64,000 nucleotides of DNA from an uncultured Eubacteriales bacterium (GTDB lineage Bacteria; Bacillota; Clostridia; Tissierellales; Peptoniphilaceae), in NCBI GenBank assembly GCA_902488815.1, contig CABTXP010000003.1, forward strand, positions 1 through 64,000, written 5' to 3'. This document shows positions 36,049 through 44,769 of this stretch, in pieces. The notes beneath the pieces were generated by a model, which had not been told where the DNA came from, searched no databases, and was given only the letters and a program-made list of their open reading frames with translations. The position numbers and the translations under genes were made by a program. Position 1 is the stretch's first letter. Every line of letters starts with the position of its first letter.

Positions 36049-36494
36049 GAGAAATTTCGAAAACCGAATTGAGAAAAAGAAAGAGAATGAAAGCAAGAAG
36101 AAGAAGGAATTTAATTATAATCGGGGTCCTTATTCTTGCTTTGGTTACTGTTATTGACAAGATAAATTTGTCCAGAGGAATTCTGAAAATTAACAAGAGA
36201 GATGTGGCATATGTGGAATTTTTGCAGTTTAAAGAAGGGAATATGAAGACTGTAAAAGACACCCGTATGGTGAACAAAATTATAAGAGGTTTGAAACAAA
36301 TCAGAGGTCCCGTGGAAGAGAGGGAAGTACCCAAAGACATGGAGCACATCTTTATCAATATCTATGACAAGACCAACAAAAAGTGGGAGCTTGCCAAGTC
36401 GGGACAATACTTAAAGATAAACGGAACTCTTTACAACATAGGCAGTTCCGGCTCGAAAAAATTTGACGCTATTTTTGAAAAATATTCAAAATAA
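36045..36494 (+). CDS. Small membrane-anchored protein of unknown function
   Basis: A 149-residue protein with a very basic N-terminus (many Arg/Lys in residues 6-21), one transmembrane helix (about 22-39) and a roughly 105-residue extracytoplasmic domain. That domain ends with NGTLYNIGSSGSKKFDAIFEKYSK and is probably alpha/beta. The orientation is N-inside by the positive-inside rule. It overlaps the PhzF gene by 4 bp (ATGA). I do not recognise a family. Confidence 0.7.
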   Translation: MREISKTELRKRKRMKARRRRNLIIIGVLILALVTVIDKINLSRGILKINKRDVAYVEFLQFKEGNMKTVKDTRMVNKIIRGLKQIRGPVEEREVPKDMEHIFINIYDKTNKKWELAKSGQYLKINGTLYNIGSSGSKKFDAIFEKYSK

Positions 36495-36535
36495 ATTCTA
36501 TTTATTGGGTATATTATTCATGTCAGGAGGTAGAA

Positions 36536-37039
36536 ATGAAAAAAATAACATTTGCCGGAAATCCGGTAGCATTAATTGGAGAAGAAATTAAAGTTGGAGA
36601 CAAGGTACCTGCATTTGAACTTACAAATCCGGACCTTACACCTTTAACTGATAAAGACTTGAAGGGAAAGGTTGTAATTTATTCAATAGTTCCTTCAATT
36701 GACACAGGTGTCTGCTCAATTCAAACAAAGACATTTAACGAAAGAGCGACAGAACTTTCAGAAGATGTTGTAGTTCTTACAGTATCTGAAGACTTACCAT
36801 TTGCACAAGGAAGATTCTGCTCAGTAGAAGGTATTGAAAGAGCAAAAATCGCATCCGACTACAAGAAAAACGAATTCGGAAAGAGCTTCGGATTTTTGAT
36901 GGACGGACTTTTCCTACTTGCAAGAGGAATTGTAGTTGCAGACAAAGAAGGCACAGTTAAATATGTAGAATACGTGCCGGAAGTAACTCACGAAGTTGAC
37001 TTTGACAAGGCTATTGAAGCTGCAAAGGCTTTAATTTAA
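36536..37039 (+). CDS. tpx: Thiol peroxidase Tpx
   Basis: The 167-residue atypical 2-Cys peroxiredoxin reduces hydroperoxides with thioredoxin. The peroxidatic motif is SIVPSIDTGVCSIQTKTFNE, and the resolving Cys lies in RFCSVEGIERA. Length is normal. AGGAGG precedes the ATG and a terminator follows directly, so it is probably expressed as a single gene. Protection against oxygen fits an anaerobe. Confidence 0.96.
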   Translation: MKKITFAGNPVALIGEEIKVGDKVPAFELTNPDLTPLTDKDLKGKVVIYSIVPSIDTGVCSIQTKTFNERATELSEDVVVLTVSEDLPFAQGRFCSVEGIERAKIASDYKKNEFGKSFGFLMDGLFLLARGIVVADKEGTVKYVEYVPEVTHEVDFDKAIEAAKALI

Positions 37040-37050
37040 CAGAAATATAA

Positions 37051-37076
37051 GACAGGGTTATGCCCTGTCTTTTTTT
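37051..37076 (+). terminator. tpx terminator overlapping the end of the convergent aminotransferase gene
   Basis: A 7-bp stem GACAGGG/CCCTGTC (37051-37069) is followed by T7 on the plus strand. The stop codon of the convergent gene (37058-37060) lies inside the hairpin. Confidence 0.85.
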
Positions 37077-38131
37077 ATATAGTCCTTTATTTTTTCAATC
37101 AATTTTCTGTTTGACTCTTCGTCTAAGATACAGAAGCGGAAGAAATTTTTGCCGAGGCCGAAGCTTTCACAGTCTCTTATTATAAGTGCGCTTTTCATTA
37201 AATAATTCCGAAGGTCCGCCGCGGTAAATCCGTCTTTAATTTCCACCAAGATAAAATTCGCATCTGAAGGATAGGCCTTTAATGTGCTTATCTTAGCCAT
37301 TTCATTGTAAAAATATTCTTTTTCTCTTTTAATAAAGGACCTTGTTTTTTTAATGTATTCCTCGTCCCTAAGCATAATATTTCCAAGTTCCGAAGCCACA
37401 ATATTTATACTCCAAAGATAGGATCTGTCTTCCATTTTTGCCAATACATTTTTGTCACTAAGTATTCCGTAGCCCAAACGAAGGCCCGGGGAAGCGAAAA
37501 ACTTGGACGTTCCTCTGACAACAAATAAGTTCTTATATTCATCTGTAAGTGGAATCACAGAATTATTTTCAAATTCCACATAGCACTCATCTACCAATAC
37601 ATTTATCCCCGTGTCTAAAATTTTTCGAAGCTCTTCGACCTTTAGTGCGGTGCCTGTGGGATTGTTTGGGTTTGGGAAGGCAAAGAGGTCGATGTTGTTT
37701 TCTCTTACTATCTCTATAATTTTTCCCGGATTAAATTTAAAGTCCTCTTCTTTTTTCAAATTGTATTTAAAAATATTTGCCCCTGCGGACTTGAGATTGT
37801 TTTCGTATTCGCTGTAGGCGGGATTTAAAATAAGTGCGTTTTTTGGCGAGATGATCTCAATGTAGTCCTTAATAAGCTCCGTAGCACCAAGGCCTAAAAT
37901 TATTTTATCTACGTCGGTCTTTGCGTATGATGCAATTGAAGCCTTAAGCTCTCTGTAATGGGGGTCCGGGTATGTGGAGATAATCTCCGGATGCTTCACC
38001 AAGTATTTTTTTGCCAAGGGACTTATGCCCAATGGGTTTACATTTGAAGAGAAGTCCTTTATCTCACTTTTATCTATATTTAATTCCTTTGCAATTTCAA
38101 ATAAATCAGCTCCGTGTTTGTCTATTTTCAT
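37058..38131 (-). CDS. PLP-dependent aminotransferase, HisC/CobD-like
   Basis: A 357-residue fold-type I PLP enzyme. It opens HGADLFEIAKELNI then DFSSNVNPLG, the start typical of threonine-phosphate decarboxylase CobD and related HisC-like enzymes. PNPNNPTG binds the carboxylate, and the PLP lysine is in VRGTSKFFASPGLRLGYG. No histidine or cobalamin genes are nearby, so the exact reaction is open. It diverges from the threonine aldolase gene across 72 bp. Confidence 0.82.
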   Translation of the reverse strand: MKIDKHGADLFEIAKELNIDKSEIKDFSSNVNPLGISPLAKKYLVKHPEIISTYPDPHYRELKASIASYAKTDVDKIILGLGATELIKDYIEIISPKNALILNPAYSEYENNLKSAGANIFKYNLKKEEDFKFNPGKIIEIVRENNIDLFAFPNPNNPTGTALKVEELRKILDTGINVLVDECYVEFENNSVIPLTDEYKNLFVVRGTSKFFASPGLRLGYGILSDKNVLAKMEDRSYLWSINIVASELGNIMLRDEEYIKKTRSFIKREKEYFYNEMAKISTLKAYPSDANFILVEIKDGFTAADLRNYLMKSALIIRDCESFGLGKNFFRFCILDEESNRKLIEKIKDYIKKDRA

Positions 38132-38203
38132 TTGTACCTCCGAAAGTATTATAGCACGTGTGTAATTTACTTTAATATAGTAAAATGATTGAGAGGTGTT
38201 AAT

Positions 38204-39460
38204 ATGTTTTTAAACGACTACAATGACTCGGCACATGAACGAGTGTTAATGGACCTTATAAAGCTTCAAAAGGGTTATAAAGGCTACGGCAAGGACGAGA
38301 TATCCATAGAAGCGGCGGAACTTATAAAAAAAGATTTAAAGTGTGAGTGCGACATCCACTTTGTACCCGGGGGCACTATTGCAAATGTCCTTGTGATAAA
38401 CGCTGCTTTAAGGCCTTACGAAGCTGTAATTGCACCTGTGACGGGACACATTGAAGGCCACGAGGCGGGATCCATTGAAGCCTTGGGCAATAAAATTCTC
38501 ACCATGGACACAGAGGACGGGAAAATAAATCCTGAAGCTTTAAGAGAATTTGCGGAAAAATTTACAGAGGACTACCAAGTGAGACCTAAAGTTGTCTATA
38601 TTTCAAATACCACGGAGCTTGGCACCTACTACAACAGAGAAGAGCTTATAAAAATTTACAAAGTCTGCAGAGAAAAAAATCTCTACCTATACATAGACGG
38701 AGCGAGGATGGCCGTTGCCATGGCAAAGGTGCAAATTAAGCCTTATGAAATGCAGGACCTGTGTGACGTCTTTACTTTCGGCGGCACAAAAAACGGTGCC
38801 CTTTACGGCGAGGCTGTGGTGATATTTAACGATGACCTTAAAAAGAACTTCAGACTTGTTATGAAACAAAGAGGGGCCATGATGGCAAAGGGATTTATTT
38901 TAGGCTCTCAATTTAAGACCTTGTTTCAAGACGGTCTTTACTATGAACTTGGAAAGAAATCTCTTAAAATGGCAGAGTACATGGTTCAAGGACTAAAAGA
39001 ATCGGGAGTTAAATTTAATGAACCTCCCCTTACAAACCAAATCTTTATTGAGCTTCCAAAGGATGTGGCGGAAGAACTTTACGATAAATTTGCCTTTGAA
39101 GTACAGGAAGAATTAGAGGACAAAAAAGTCATTCGCCTTGTGACAAATTACAGGACCTCAAAAGAAGAGATAGATGAATTTATAGAAGAAGTAAAAAAAT
39201 ATAATTTAGCTTCTAAAAACCGTGAGGGAAATTTTGTTCCGCTATATTACGAATACGACAAGATTCGCATTACATCCATTGCCACGGCACTAAGGAAAGC
39301 GGGGATACCTTACGACCTAAGTACCGAAGCAAGTCCCAATGTACTTGGCATCTATGCCGGGGAAGGGCGAGGAAATTTTTATCCCACAAAGGTTTCGGTA
39401 GAAGAAGAGAGATACGATGAGGCGTCGGCAATACTTAGTCAATTATTTGGGAGGGCATAA
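38204..39460 (+). CDS. Threonine aldolase/beta-eliminating lyase family enzyme
   Basis: The 418-residue PLP enzyme resembles low-specificity threonine aldolases (threonine to glycine and acetaldehyde). Visible motifs are FVPGGTIANVLVI, the pyridine-stacking APVTGHIEGHEAG, LYIDGARMAVAMA with the PLP-binding Asp, and the lysine in FGGTKNGALYGE. It is longer than the usual 340 residues, with an extra C-terminal part. ATG 38204 with GAGAGGTG is preferred over an upstream TTG at 38189. It overlaps the next gene by one base. Confidence 0.82.
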   Translation: MFLNDYNDSAHERVLMDLIKLQKGYKGYGKDEISIEAAELIKKDLKCECDIHFVPGGTIANVLVINAALRPYEAVIAPVTGHIEGHEAGSIEALGNKILTMDTEDGKINPEALREFAEKFTEDYQVRPKVVYISNTTELGTYYNREELIKIYKVCREKNLYLYIDGARMAVAMAKVQIKPYEMQDLCDVFTFGGTKNGALYGEAVVIFNDDLKKNFRLVMKQRGAMMAKGFILGSQFKTLFQDGLYYELGKKSLKMAEYMVQGLKESGVKFNEPPLTNQIFIELPKDVAEELYDKFAFEVQEELEDKKVIRLVTNYRTSKEEIDEFIEEVKKYNLASKNREGNFVPLYYEYDKIRITSIATALRKAGIPYDLSTEASPNVLGIYAGEGRGNFYPTKVSVEEERYDEASAILSQLFGRA

Positions 39461-40347
39461 TGAGAGATTTTTATTTTGAAAGAGGCAAAGAGAGAATTCA
39501 CGGCGTACACTTTCCCGTGGAAGACAAAGTTGCATCAATTTTACTCATCCACGGCATTTCGGAACACATAATGAGGTATGAAGACTTTGCAAGATTTTTA
39601 AACGAAAACAAAATTGAAGTTTGGGGCTTCGACCTTAGAGGTCACGGACTTACAGCAAAGACGAAGGAGGACTTGGGAGATTTTAAAAGTGAAAATGTTT
39701 TGGAAGACATTGTGGGGGACATAAGAGAGATTTATCTCATGTTGGACGACACTCACCCAAGGTACATCTTCGGCCACAGCATGGGAAGTTTTATCCTTAA
39801 GTACTACATTTCACAGTACGACGATTTTGATAAGGCCGTCTTCTCAGGCACGGGAGAGCTTAAAGAAAGTGAAGGCAATGCCCTTTACAATATTTCGGAA
39901 ATAGTAAATTTATTCGGCAAAAAGAGAAGGTCAAAACTTCTTTACAACCTTGCTGTGGGAAAATTTGCTAAAGCGATAAAGGACAGAGAGACAGAGGAAG
40001 ACTGGATCTCCTATAACGAGGACAATATAAGAGCCTACAATGAAGACCCCCTATGCGGCTTCGGCCTTGCAAATGAAAGCTATGCGGCCTTCGGCAAGAG
40101 CATTGTAAAAATTGTAAATGCCGACTACTCAAATACTAAAAAAGATTTGCCCTTGGGATTTTTCTCCGGCAAAGGAGATCCTGTGGGGAATTTTTCAAAG
40201 GCTGTAGTAAGTGAAGTGGAAAGATTTAAAGACTTGGGCTTTAAAAATGTGGAGCTTAAACTCTACGACAACATGCGCCACGAAATCTTAAACGAAAAAG
40301 AGAAGGACATAGTTTACAAAGACATATTGGAATTTTTAATGAAATAA
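39460..40347 (+). CDS. Alpha/beta hydrolase, monoglyceride lipase/lysophospholipase-like
   Basis: A 295-residue serine hydrolase with LLIHGISEH oxyanion loop, WGFDLRGHG, the nucleophile elbow IFGHSMGSF (Ser near 105) and a late His in DNMRHEIL. The wording matches the Hydrolase_4 lysophospholipase family. It is cytoplasmic, with no signal peptide. TAATG overlap with the aldolase gene shows coupling. Confidence 0.85.
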   Translation: MRDFYFERGKERIHGVHFPVEDKVASILLIHGISEHIMRYEDFARFLNENKIEVWGFDLRGHGLTAKTKEDLGDFKSENVLEDIVGDIREIYLMLDDTHPRYIFGHSMGSFILKYYISQYDDFDKAVFSGTGELKESEGNALYNISEIVNLFGKKRRSKLLYNLAVGKFAKAIKDRETEEDWISYNEDNIRAYNEDPLCGFGLANESYAAFGKSIVKIVNADYSNTKKDLPLGFFSGKGDPVGNFSKAVVSEVERFKDLGFKNVELKLYDNMRHEILNEKEKDIVYKDILEFLMK

Positions 40348-40366
40348 ATATTCAGGAATTTGTTAA

Positions 40367-40810
40367 ATGGAAAAATCTCAAAATAAATTTTTGTATGTTT
40401 TAATAATCGCAGGAGTTGTAACAATGTTTTTAACAAGATTTACAATTTTAAGGGACAAGGGAATTGTAACCTCCTTGGACAAAGATAAAATTATAGTATC
40501 TTATGAGTCTGAAGTCCTTAAAAACCATGTGGATTTTTATAAATACGATGAAAAAATTATTATACATGCCTATTCAGAAAATAAATTCGACGTGCCAAAT
40601 GAGATAGAAGTGCCCTATGTAGGGGAAATAGATAAAGATATGATTAAACTCAATTGGCTTGCTGTAGGCGGACAAGAAGTAGAAGGGGACAGCGACAGTA
40701 TTGTGGCGGCAAGAGTGAAAATTATTTCAGGAGATAAGATTATTTATGAAGATACAATTGACCTCATTGAAAATGCTTGGGACGCCTTTGACAAAGCATT
40801 AAAAAAATAA
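40367..40810 (+). CDS. Small membrane-anchored protein of unknown function
   Basis: A 147-residue protein with one N-terminal transmembrane helix (about 7-26, FLYVLIIAGVVTMFLTRF) and an extracytoplasmic, probably beta-rich, acidic domain. It follows the hydrolase by 19 bp and ends at a terminator. I do not recognise a family. Confidence 0.7.
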   Translation: MEKSQNKFLYVLIIAGVVTMFLTRFTILRDKGIVTSLDKDKIIVSYESEVLKNHVDFYKYDEKIIIHAYSENKFDVPNEIEVPYVGEIDKDMIKLNWLAVGGQEVEGDSDSIVAARVKIISGDKIIYEDTIDLIENAWDAFDKALKK

Positions 40811-40816
40811 TAAAAG

Positions 40817-40840
40817 AAAGACCGAGGTTCTTCGGTCTTT
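40817..40840. terminator. Bidirectional terminator
   Basis: A 9-bp stem with arms AAAGACCGA (40817-40825) and TCGGTCTTT (40832-40840) lies between convergent genes, with A/T-rich flanks on both sides. Confidence 0.8.
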
Positions 40841-42323
40841 ATATTTCATCTCCTCTTATCCATCCGTGGTAGAGGGTATTACTTGCAGGGTCCTTGCCTT
40901 CAACTCTCAGCCAGCTTTTACCCGACTGTTCGATTTGAATCTCGTATATATAGAGATCTGTTCCGGGCTCTAAAGTTTTTATTACTTCTGAGTTTACATC
41001 TGCACTTTCAAATAATTTTACAGCTTTTCCCGTCTTTTGGTAGGTGAAGCGAAGGCCCGTATTGTCCCCTTCATTCGTCTCTACACTTGTGTCATCAAGC
41101 TCTAAGGGTTCGCCTTTTTTTATTGCGGCAAGTGCCAGATTTGCTCCTGCCGACTCAGGCATGTAGGTCAAAAATTCTTTTAAAATTCTTGCGGCTTTTT
41201 TCGGCTCTCCCGATTCGTAACTGTCCTTGGCAGATTTTAAGATGCGGTTTTGAATTTTGACCAAGTGCTCTCTTGCCACTTCGTAGTTTTCTTTATCTTT
41301 TTCAAGTACCATGGAATAAAATTTTGCCGCCTTTAAATACTCTTCCTTTTCTTCCCACTCCATACCTTCTTCCAATGCCTTTTTCGAATTAATAAGTTTC
41401 TTTATTTCGTCCAAGGTATCGGCGACTTTCGGGTTTTTGTCATAGGGCAGAAGAGTCTTCTTGGCTTCCGTATAATCGCCCTTTCTCAAATAGTATTCTG
41501 AAATTTTTATCCTTGAGTTAATATAGAGGTTGGAAATCGGCTTCCTTGTAATAAATACTATCCCTATTAATATGGCAAGGGAGAGTATTATTATAAGAGC
41601 GTTGCGTACCGGGAAGTTTTTCTTCTTCTCAGGCTTTCTGATTTTAGAGACTTCTTCAACCTTGGGAGCATTAAGTGTAGTGTTTAAAGTTACGGTTTGA
41701 GTTTTAAACTCCTGAGGATTTTCCGTGGCACTTGCGATTTTGTAGTTAATCATTTGCTCCGTGAGAGTGGAGAGAACAAGGTACTTGTTTCTGTTACAAA
41801 AGTTGCACTGCTCCTCGTCCTTCTCGTTCACACAGCCGCAGACACAACGCCATGAATCTACAAAGTTGTCGCCGTAGGTATAAATTTCTCCTTTAAAAAA
41901 TTTCATCAAGTCTTCGTGGACTTCCGTTGTGATTAAGGGCAGGGCATAGAGAGATTGATTTTCTCTTGCCAAGTTTTTAACCTTGCCGTCTTCCCATATG
42001 TATTTTTTTATTCTTATCTCTACTTCTCTCGCTTCTTGGAACCTGAAGTCTAAGGAAAAGGGATTTAAAAAAGCCATGGACTTTTCCATAAGCTCTATTC
42101 TTCCGGGATTAAATTCAAACTCATTGCCGCCGAAGAGATAGTCTCCGTTTTTGTCTTTAAACTTACAGAGGATTACAACTTCCACTACTTTTTTGTCGGA
42201 AGCGTTAATGAGGTCCACTAAGAGAGAAAGAGGATTTGAAATAATAAGCTCCGCTCTGGTGATTTGTACATCGTCCTTGGGATTTAAGTACACCTTTGAG
42301 GGGAGGGTCTTAATATTTTCCAT
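40839..42323 (-). CDS. Zinc-ribbon, single-TM, TPR and SH3 protein of unknown function
   Basis: A 494-residue protein. Residues 1-155 form an all-beta domain of unknown type. A zinc ribbon follows, with Cys160, Cys162, Cys164, Cys173 and Cys176. One transmembrane helix spans 240-259, then TPR-like helices (about 270-390) and an SH3-like domain (about 425-494, GKAVKLFESADVNSEVIKTLEPG). Topology suggests the ribbon inside and TPR/SH3 outside, where the SH3 could bind peptidoglycan. ATG 42323 after GGTGG is preferred over a start 11 codons upstream. Confidence 0.65.
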   Translation of the reverse strand: MENIKTLPSKVYLNPKDDVQITRAELIISNPLSLLVDLINASDKKVVEVVILCKFKDKNGDYLFGGNEFEFNPGRIELMEKSMAFLNPFSLDFRFQEAREVEIRIKKYIWEDGKVKNLARENQSLYALPLITTEVHEDLMKFFKGEIYTYGDNFVDSWRCVCGCVNEKDEEQCNFCNRNKYLVLSTLTEQMINYKIASATENPQEFKTQTVTLNTTLNAPKVEEVSKIRKPEKKKNFPVRNALIIILSLAILIGIVFITRKPISNLYINSRIKISEYYLRKGDYTEAKKTLLPYDKNPKVADTLDEIKKLINSKKALEEGMEWEEKEEYLKAAKFYSMVLEKDKENYEVAREHLVKIQNRILKSAKDSYESGEPKKAARILKEFLTYMPESAGANLALAAIKKGEPLELDDTSVETNEGDNTGLRFTYQKTGKAVKLFESADVNSEVIKTLEPGTDLYIYEIQIEQSGKSWLRVEGKDPASNTLYHGWIRGDEI

Positions 42324-42418
42324 AATATCACCACCTTGATTATAAAATATCGGCACATGCCTTTCAATTAAAATGCAATGAAGACATAATTTTGATATAA
42401 TTTAACATGGTGATGAAT

Positions 42419-42934
42419 ATGTCAAATATAAAGGAATTAAAACCTAAAATTGTATTTAGGTATGAAGAAGAACTTATGACCCTTTTTAACAAGGGCACTA
42501 AAAGATTTGTCAAGTCATTGTGGTTCGTCCTATTGATTATAATCGTGGCATTTTTCTTTTTGGATCGAAACGCATTAATTGACAACTTTATTTATTTTGT
42601 TGCGGCAATAGCAGTTGCAATTATTTTTACAGTTTTTATTTACAGAAGAACATTAATTTTTCAAACAAAGGTTAAAAACTTTGCCAATAACGGTATAAAG
42701 TTAAAAGGCACAATTGTAGGCACTAAGGTGGACTCAAGGTCTAAGAGGAACACTCTTCACCTGATTGTAGAGTATGTAGATCCTGAGGATAAACAAAAGA
42801 AGACCTTTGTCACCGATGCGGTTACGGGTAATCCCTACACCCTCTTACACAGTATGGACGTTACCGTTTACAAAGTAAGAGACAATTGTTTTGCCACGGA
42901 TTTTAATTTGAAGGTGGATTTAGATAAAAAATGA
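42419..42934 (+). CDS. Two-TM membrane protein, DUF3592-like
   Basis: About 171 residues from ATG 42419 (GGTGATG just upstream; an ATG at 42407 is also possible). Two adjacent membrane helices (about 35-54 and 61-82) are followed by a soluble beta-rich domain beginning GIKLKGTIVGTKVDSRSKRNT, reminiscent of DUF3592 proteins. It overlaps the next gene by 4 bp (ATGA). Function unknown. Confidence 0.65.
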   Translation: MSNIKELKPKIVFRYEEELMTLFNKGTKRFVKSLWFVLLIIIVAFFFLDRNALIDNFIYFVAAIAVAIIFTVFIYRRTLIFQTKVKNFANNGIKLKGTIVGTKVDSRSKRNTLHLIVEYVDPEDKQKKTFVTDAVTGNPYTLLHSMDVTVYKVRDNCFATDFNLKVDLDKK

Positions 42935-43848
42935 TTAAAAAATTTACAGCGGTCCTCCAAGAGGAGTTGGCATACTTGGACACAGGCGGTGAAGATAAGG
43001 AGACTTTGGTCCTTATTCACGGCAACATGAGTTCAAGTATGTTTTTCTTAAGGACCATTGATAAACTTAAGGACAGATACAGGATTATAGCTCCGGATTT
43101 GCCGGGCTTCGGTGACTCTACTTACAGGAAAGTATACACATCGATAAAAGACTACAGCGATTTATTGGCACGATTTTTTATAAAATTGGGCATTAAAGAC
43201 TATACAGTCTTAGGTTGGTCCATGGGTGGAGGAGTGGTATATGAACTTCTCTTAAACGACCTTTGCAAGGAAGACATAAAAAAAGCTGTAATCCTTGCAG
43301 GAGTGGGACTTAACGGCTTCAGATACAAAGAGTTTTTGTCACAGCTTAAAAACGGAATGAAATTTTCCGTCGGACCTTTGGGAGCCGAAGAATTTGTCAT
43401 GGGCTTTAAACAAGTTAACAATATTTACAAGGAGTTCCAAGGAGAAGAATTAAGGGAAGAAATTCACTTAAACGCAGTTAAAAACTCTCTTAAAAAATAT
43501 GTGTACAGCGGCAAGGACATAGACCCGGAGGAACTCGAAATAAACGGACGTGAGGCTGAGAAGCAAGTCAATGTTAAAGACGTTGCCAAGGCACTCTATG
43601 ACTTTGACATGATGAAGACCGAGGCCTATAAGAAGTTTGAAAGTAAAATTCTAATTCTTCACGGCACAGATGACTTTGTAACATCAGTAAAAGGTGCGGT
43701 GGAAGATTATAAACTTTTAGCAACCAATGCCTATATAAAGCTGATTGAAGGCGGAACCCACGGCCTGATGGCGACGAATTTTGAAGAATATATTGCTGCG
43801 TTGGAGGACTTTTTAGGAGGTAAATATGAAAGTTTTAATATCAAATAG
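42931..43848 (+). CDS. Alpha/beta hydrolase
   Basis: A 305-residue hydrolase with VLIHGNMSSSMF oxyanion loop, APDLPGFGDST, the elbow VLGWSMGGGVVYE (Ser near 98), an Asp in LHGTDDFV and His in EGGTHGLM. This is the haloperoxidase/epoxide hydrolase-like branch of the fold; the substrate is not predictable. It overlaps the dehydrogenase gene downstream by 23 bp. Confidence 0.85.
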   Translation: MIKKFTAVLQEELAYLDTGGEDKETLVLIHGNMSSSMFFLRTIDKLKDRYRIIAPDLPGFGDSTYRKVYTSIKDYSDLLARFFIKLGIKDYTVLGWSMGGGVVYELLLNDLCKEDIKKAVILAGVGLNGFRYKEFLSQLKNGMKFSVGPLGAEEFVMGFKQVNNIYKEFQGEELREEIHLNAVKNSLKKYVYSGKDIDPEELEINGREAEKQVNVKDVAKALYDFDMMKTEAYKKFESKILILHGTDDFVTSVKGAVEDYKLLATNAYIKLIEGGTHGLMATNFEEYIAALEDFLGGKYESFNIK

Positions 43849-44764
43849 ACTAAAGGAAAGTTCAATATCAAAAGTTAAGGACTTAGGCTACGAAGTCGCT
43901 CTTTTTGATCCCAAAGACCTTTCTACAATTGACTGTTCAAGTGAAATAATTGTAGAAAGCGGCCTTATTAAAAAAATGGATTTGGGAAAGTTTAATAATT
44001 TAAAATATATTTTTCTCACATCCACAGGCGTGGACTACTTGGACCTTGACTACATTATAAATGAGAGAAACGTTACAATTACCAATGCTCACGGCACATA
44101 CGGACCTCCCATTGCAGAGTGGGTGCTATACAATATTTTGCAATTGGAAAAACTTGACAGACTTAATTTGGAAAACCAAAGGAACAAAAAGTGGAGCCCG
44201 AGAAAATATTCAGGACAACTTTACAACAAGAAGGCTTTAATTTTAGGCACCGGAGCAATCGCCAAGGAAACCGCAAAGAGATTAAAGGCTTTTGACGTAG
44301 AGACCATAGGCTATAACACATCGGGAAGAAGTGTAGAATACTTTGATGAAGTTGTAAACAGAGAAAAACTTTTCGAAATTTTGCCTGAGATGGACTATGT
44401 AATCTCCACACTTCCCGGCACGGAAAAAACTGAAAATTTCATTGACGAAGATTTTATTTCAAAAATGAACAAGGACGCTTTAATCATAAACATATCAAGA
44501 GGTATGGTTATAGACGAAAAGGCTTTAATAAAAGCTTTAAAAGAAGAAAAAATAAGAGGGGCTGCCCTTGACGTATTTGAAGTTGAACCCCTGCCTGAAT
44601 CATCTCCCCTTTGGGAAATGGAAAATGTCTATGTCTTCCCCCACATTTCCTATTCATCGGAAGACTGGGAAGAGAGAATGCTAAGCGCGGCAATGGATAA
44701 CTTAAAAAATCTTAAAGAGGGCAATGAGCCTTTAAATATTATAAGTCTTAAGAAAGGTTACTGA
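43826..44764 (+). CDS. D-isomer-specific 2-hydroxyacid dehydrogenase family protein
   Basis: A 312-residue NAD-dependent dehydrogenase. The nucleotide motif is LGTGAIAKETAKRL, where the third glycine of GxGxxG is alanine. The catalytic Arg is in INISRGMVIDE, Glu follows in VFEVEPLP, and His is in FPHISYSSE. It probably reduces a 2-keto acid to a D-2-hydroxy acid. Start overlap with the hydrolase suggests one operon running on to rpoN. Confidence 0.85.
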   Translation: MKVLISNRLKESSISKVKDLGYEVALFDPKDLSTIDCSSEIIVESGLIKKMDLGKFNNLKYIFLTSTGVDYLDLDYIINERNVTITNAHGTYGPPIAEWVLYNILQLEKLDRLNLENQRNKKWSPRKYSGQLYNKKALILGTGAIAKETAKRLKAFDVETIGYNTSGRSVEYFDEVVNREKLFEILPEMDYVISTLPGTEKTENFIDEDFISKMNKDALIINISRGMVIDEKALIKALKEEKIRGAALDVFEVEPLPESSPLWEMENVYVFPHISYSSEDWEERMLSAAMDNLKNLKEGNEPLNIISLKKGY

Positions 44765-44769
44765 GTTTA

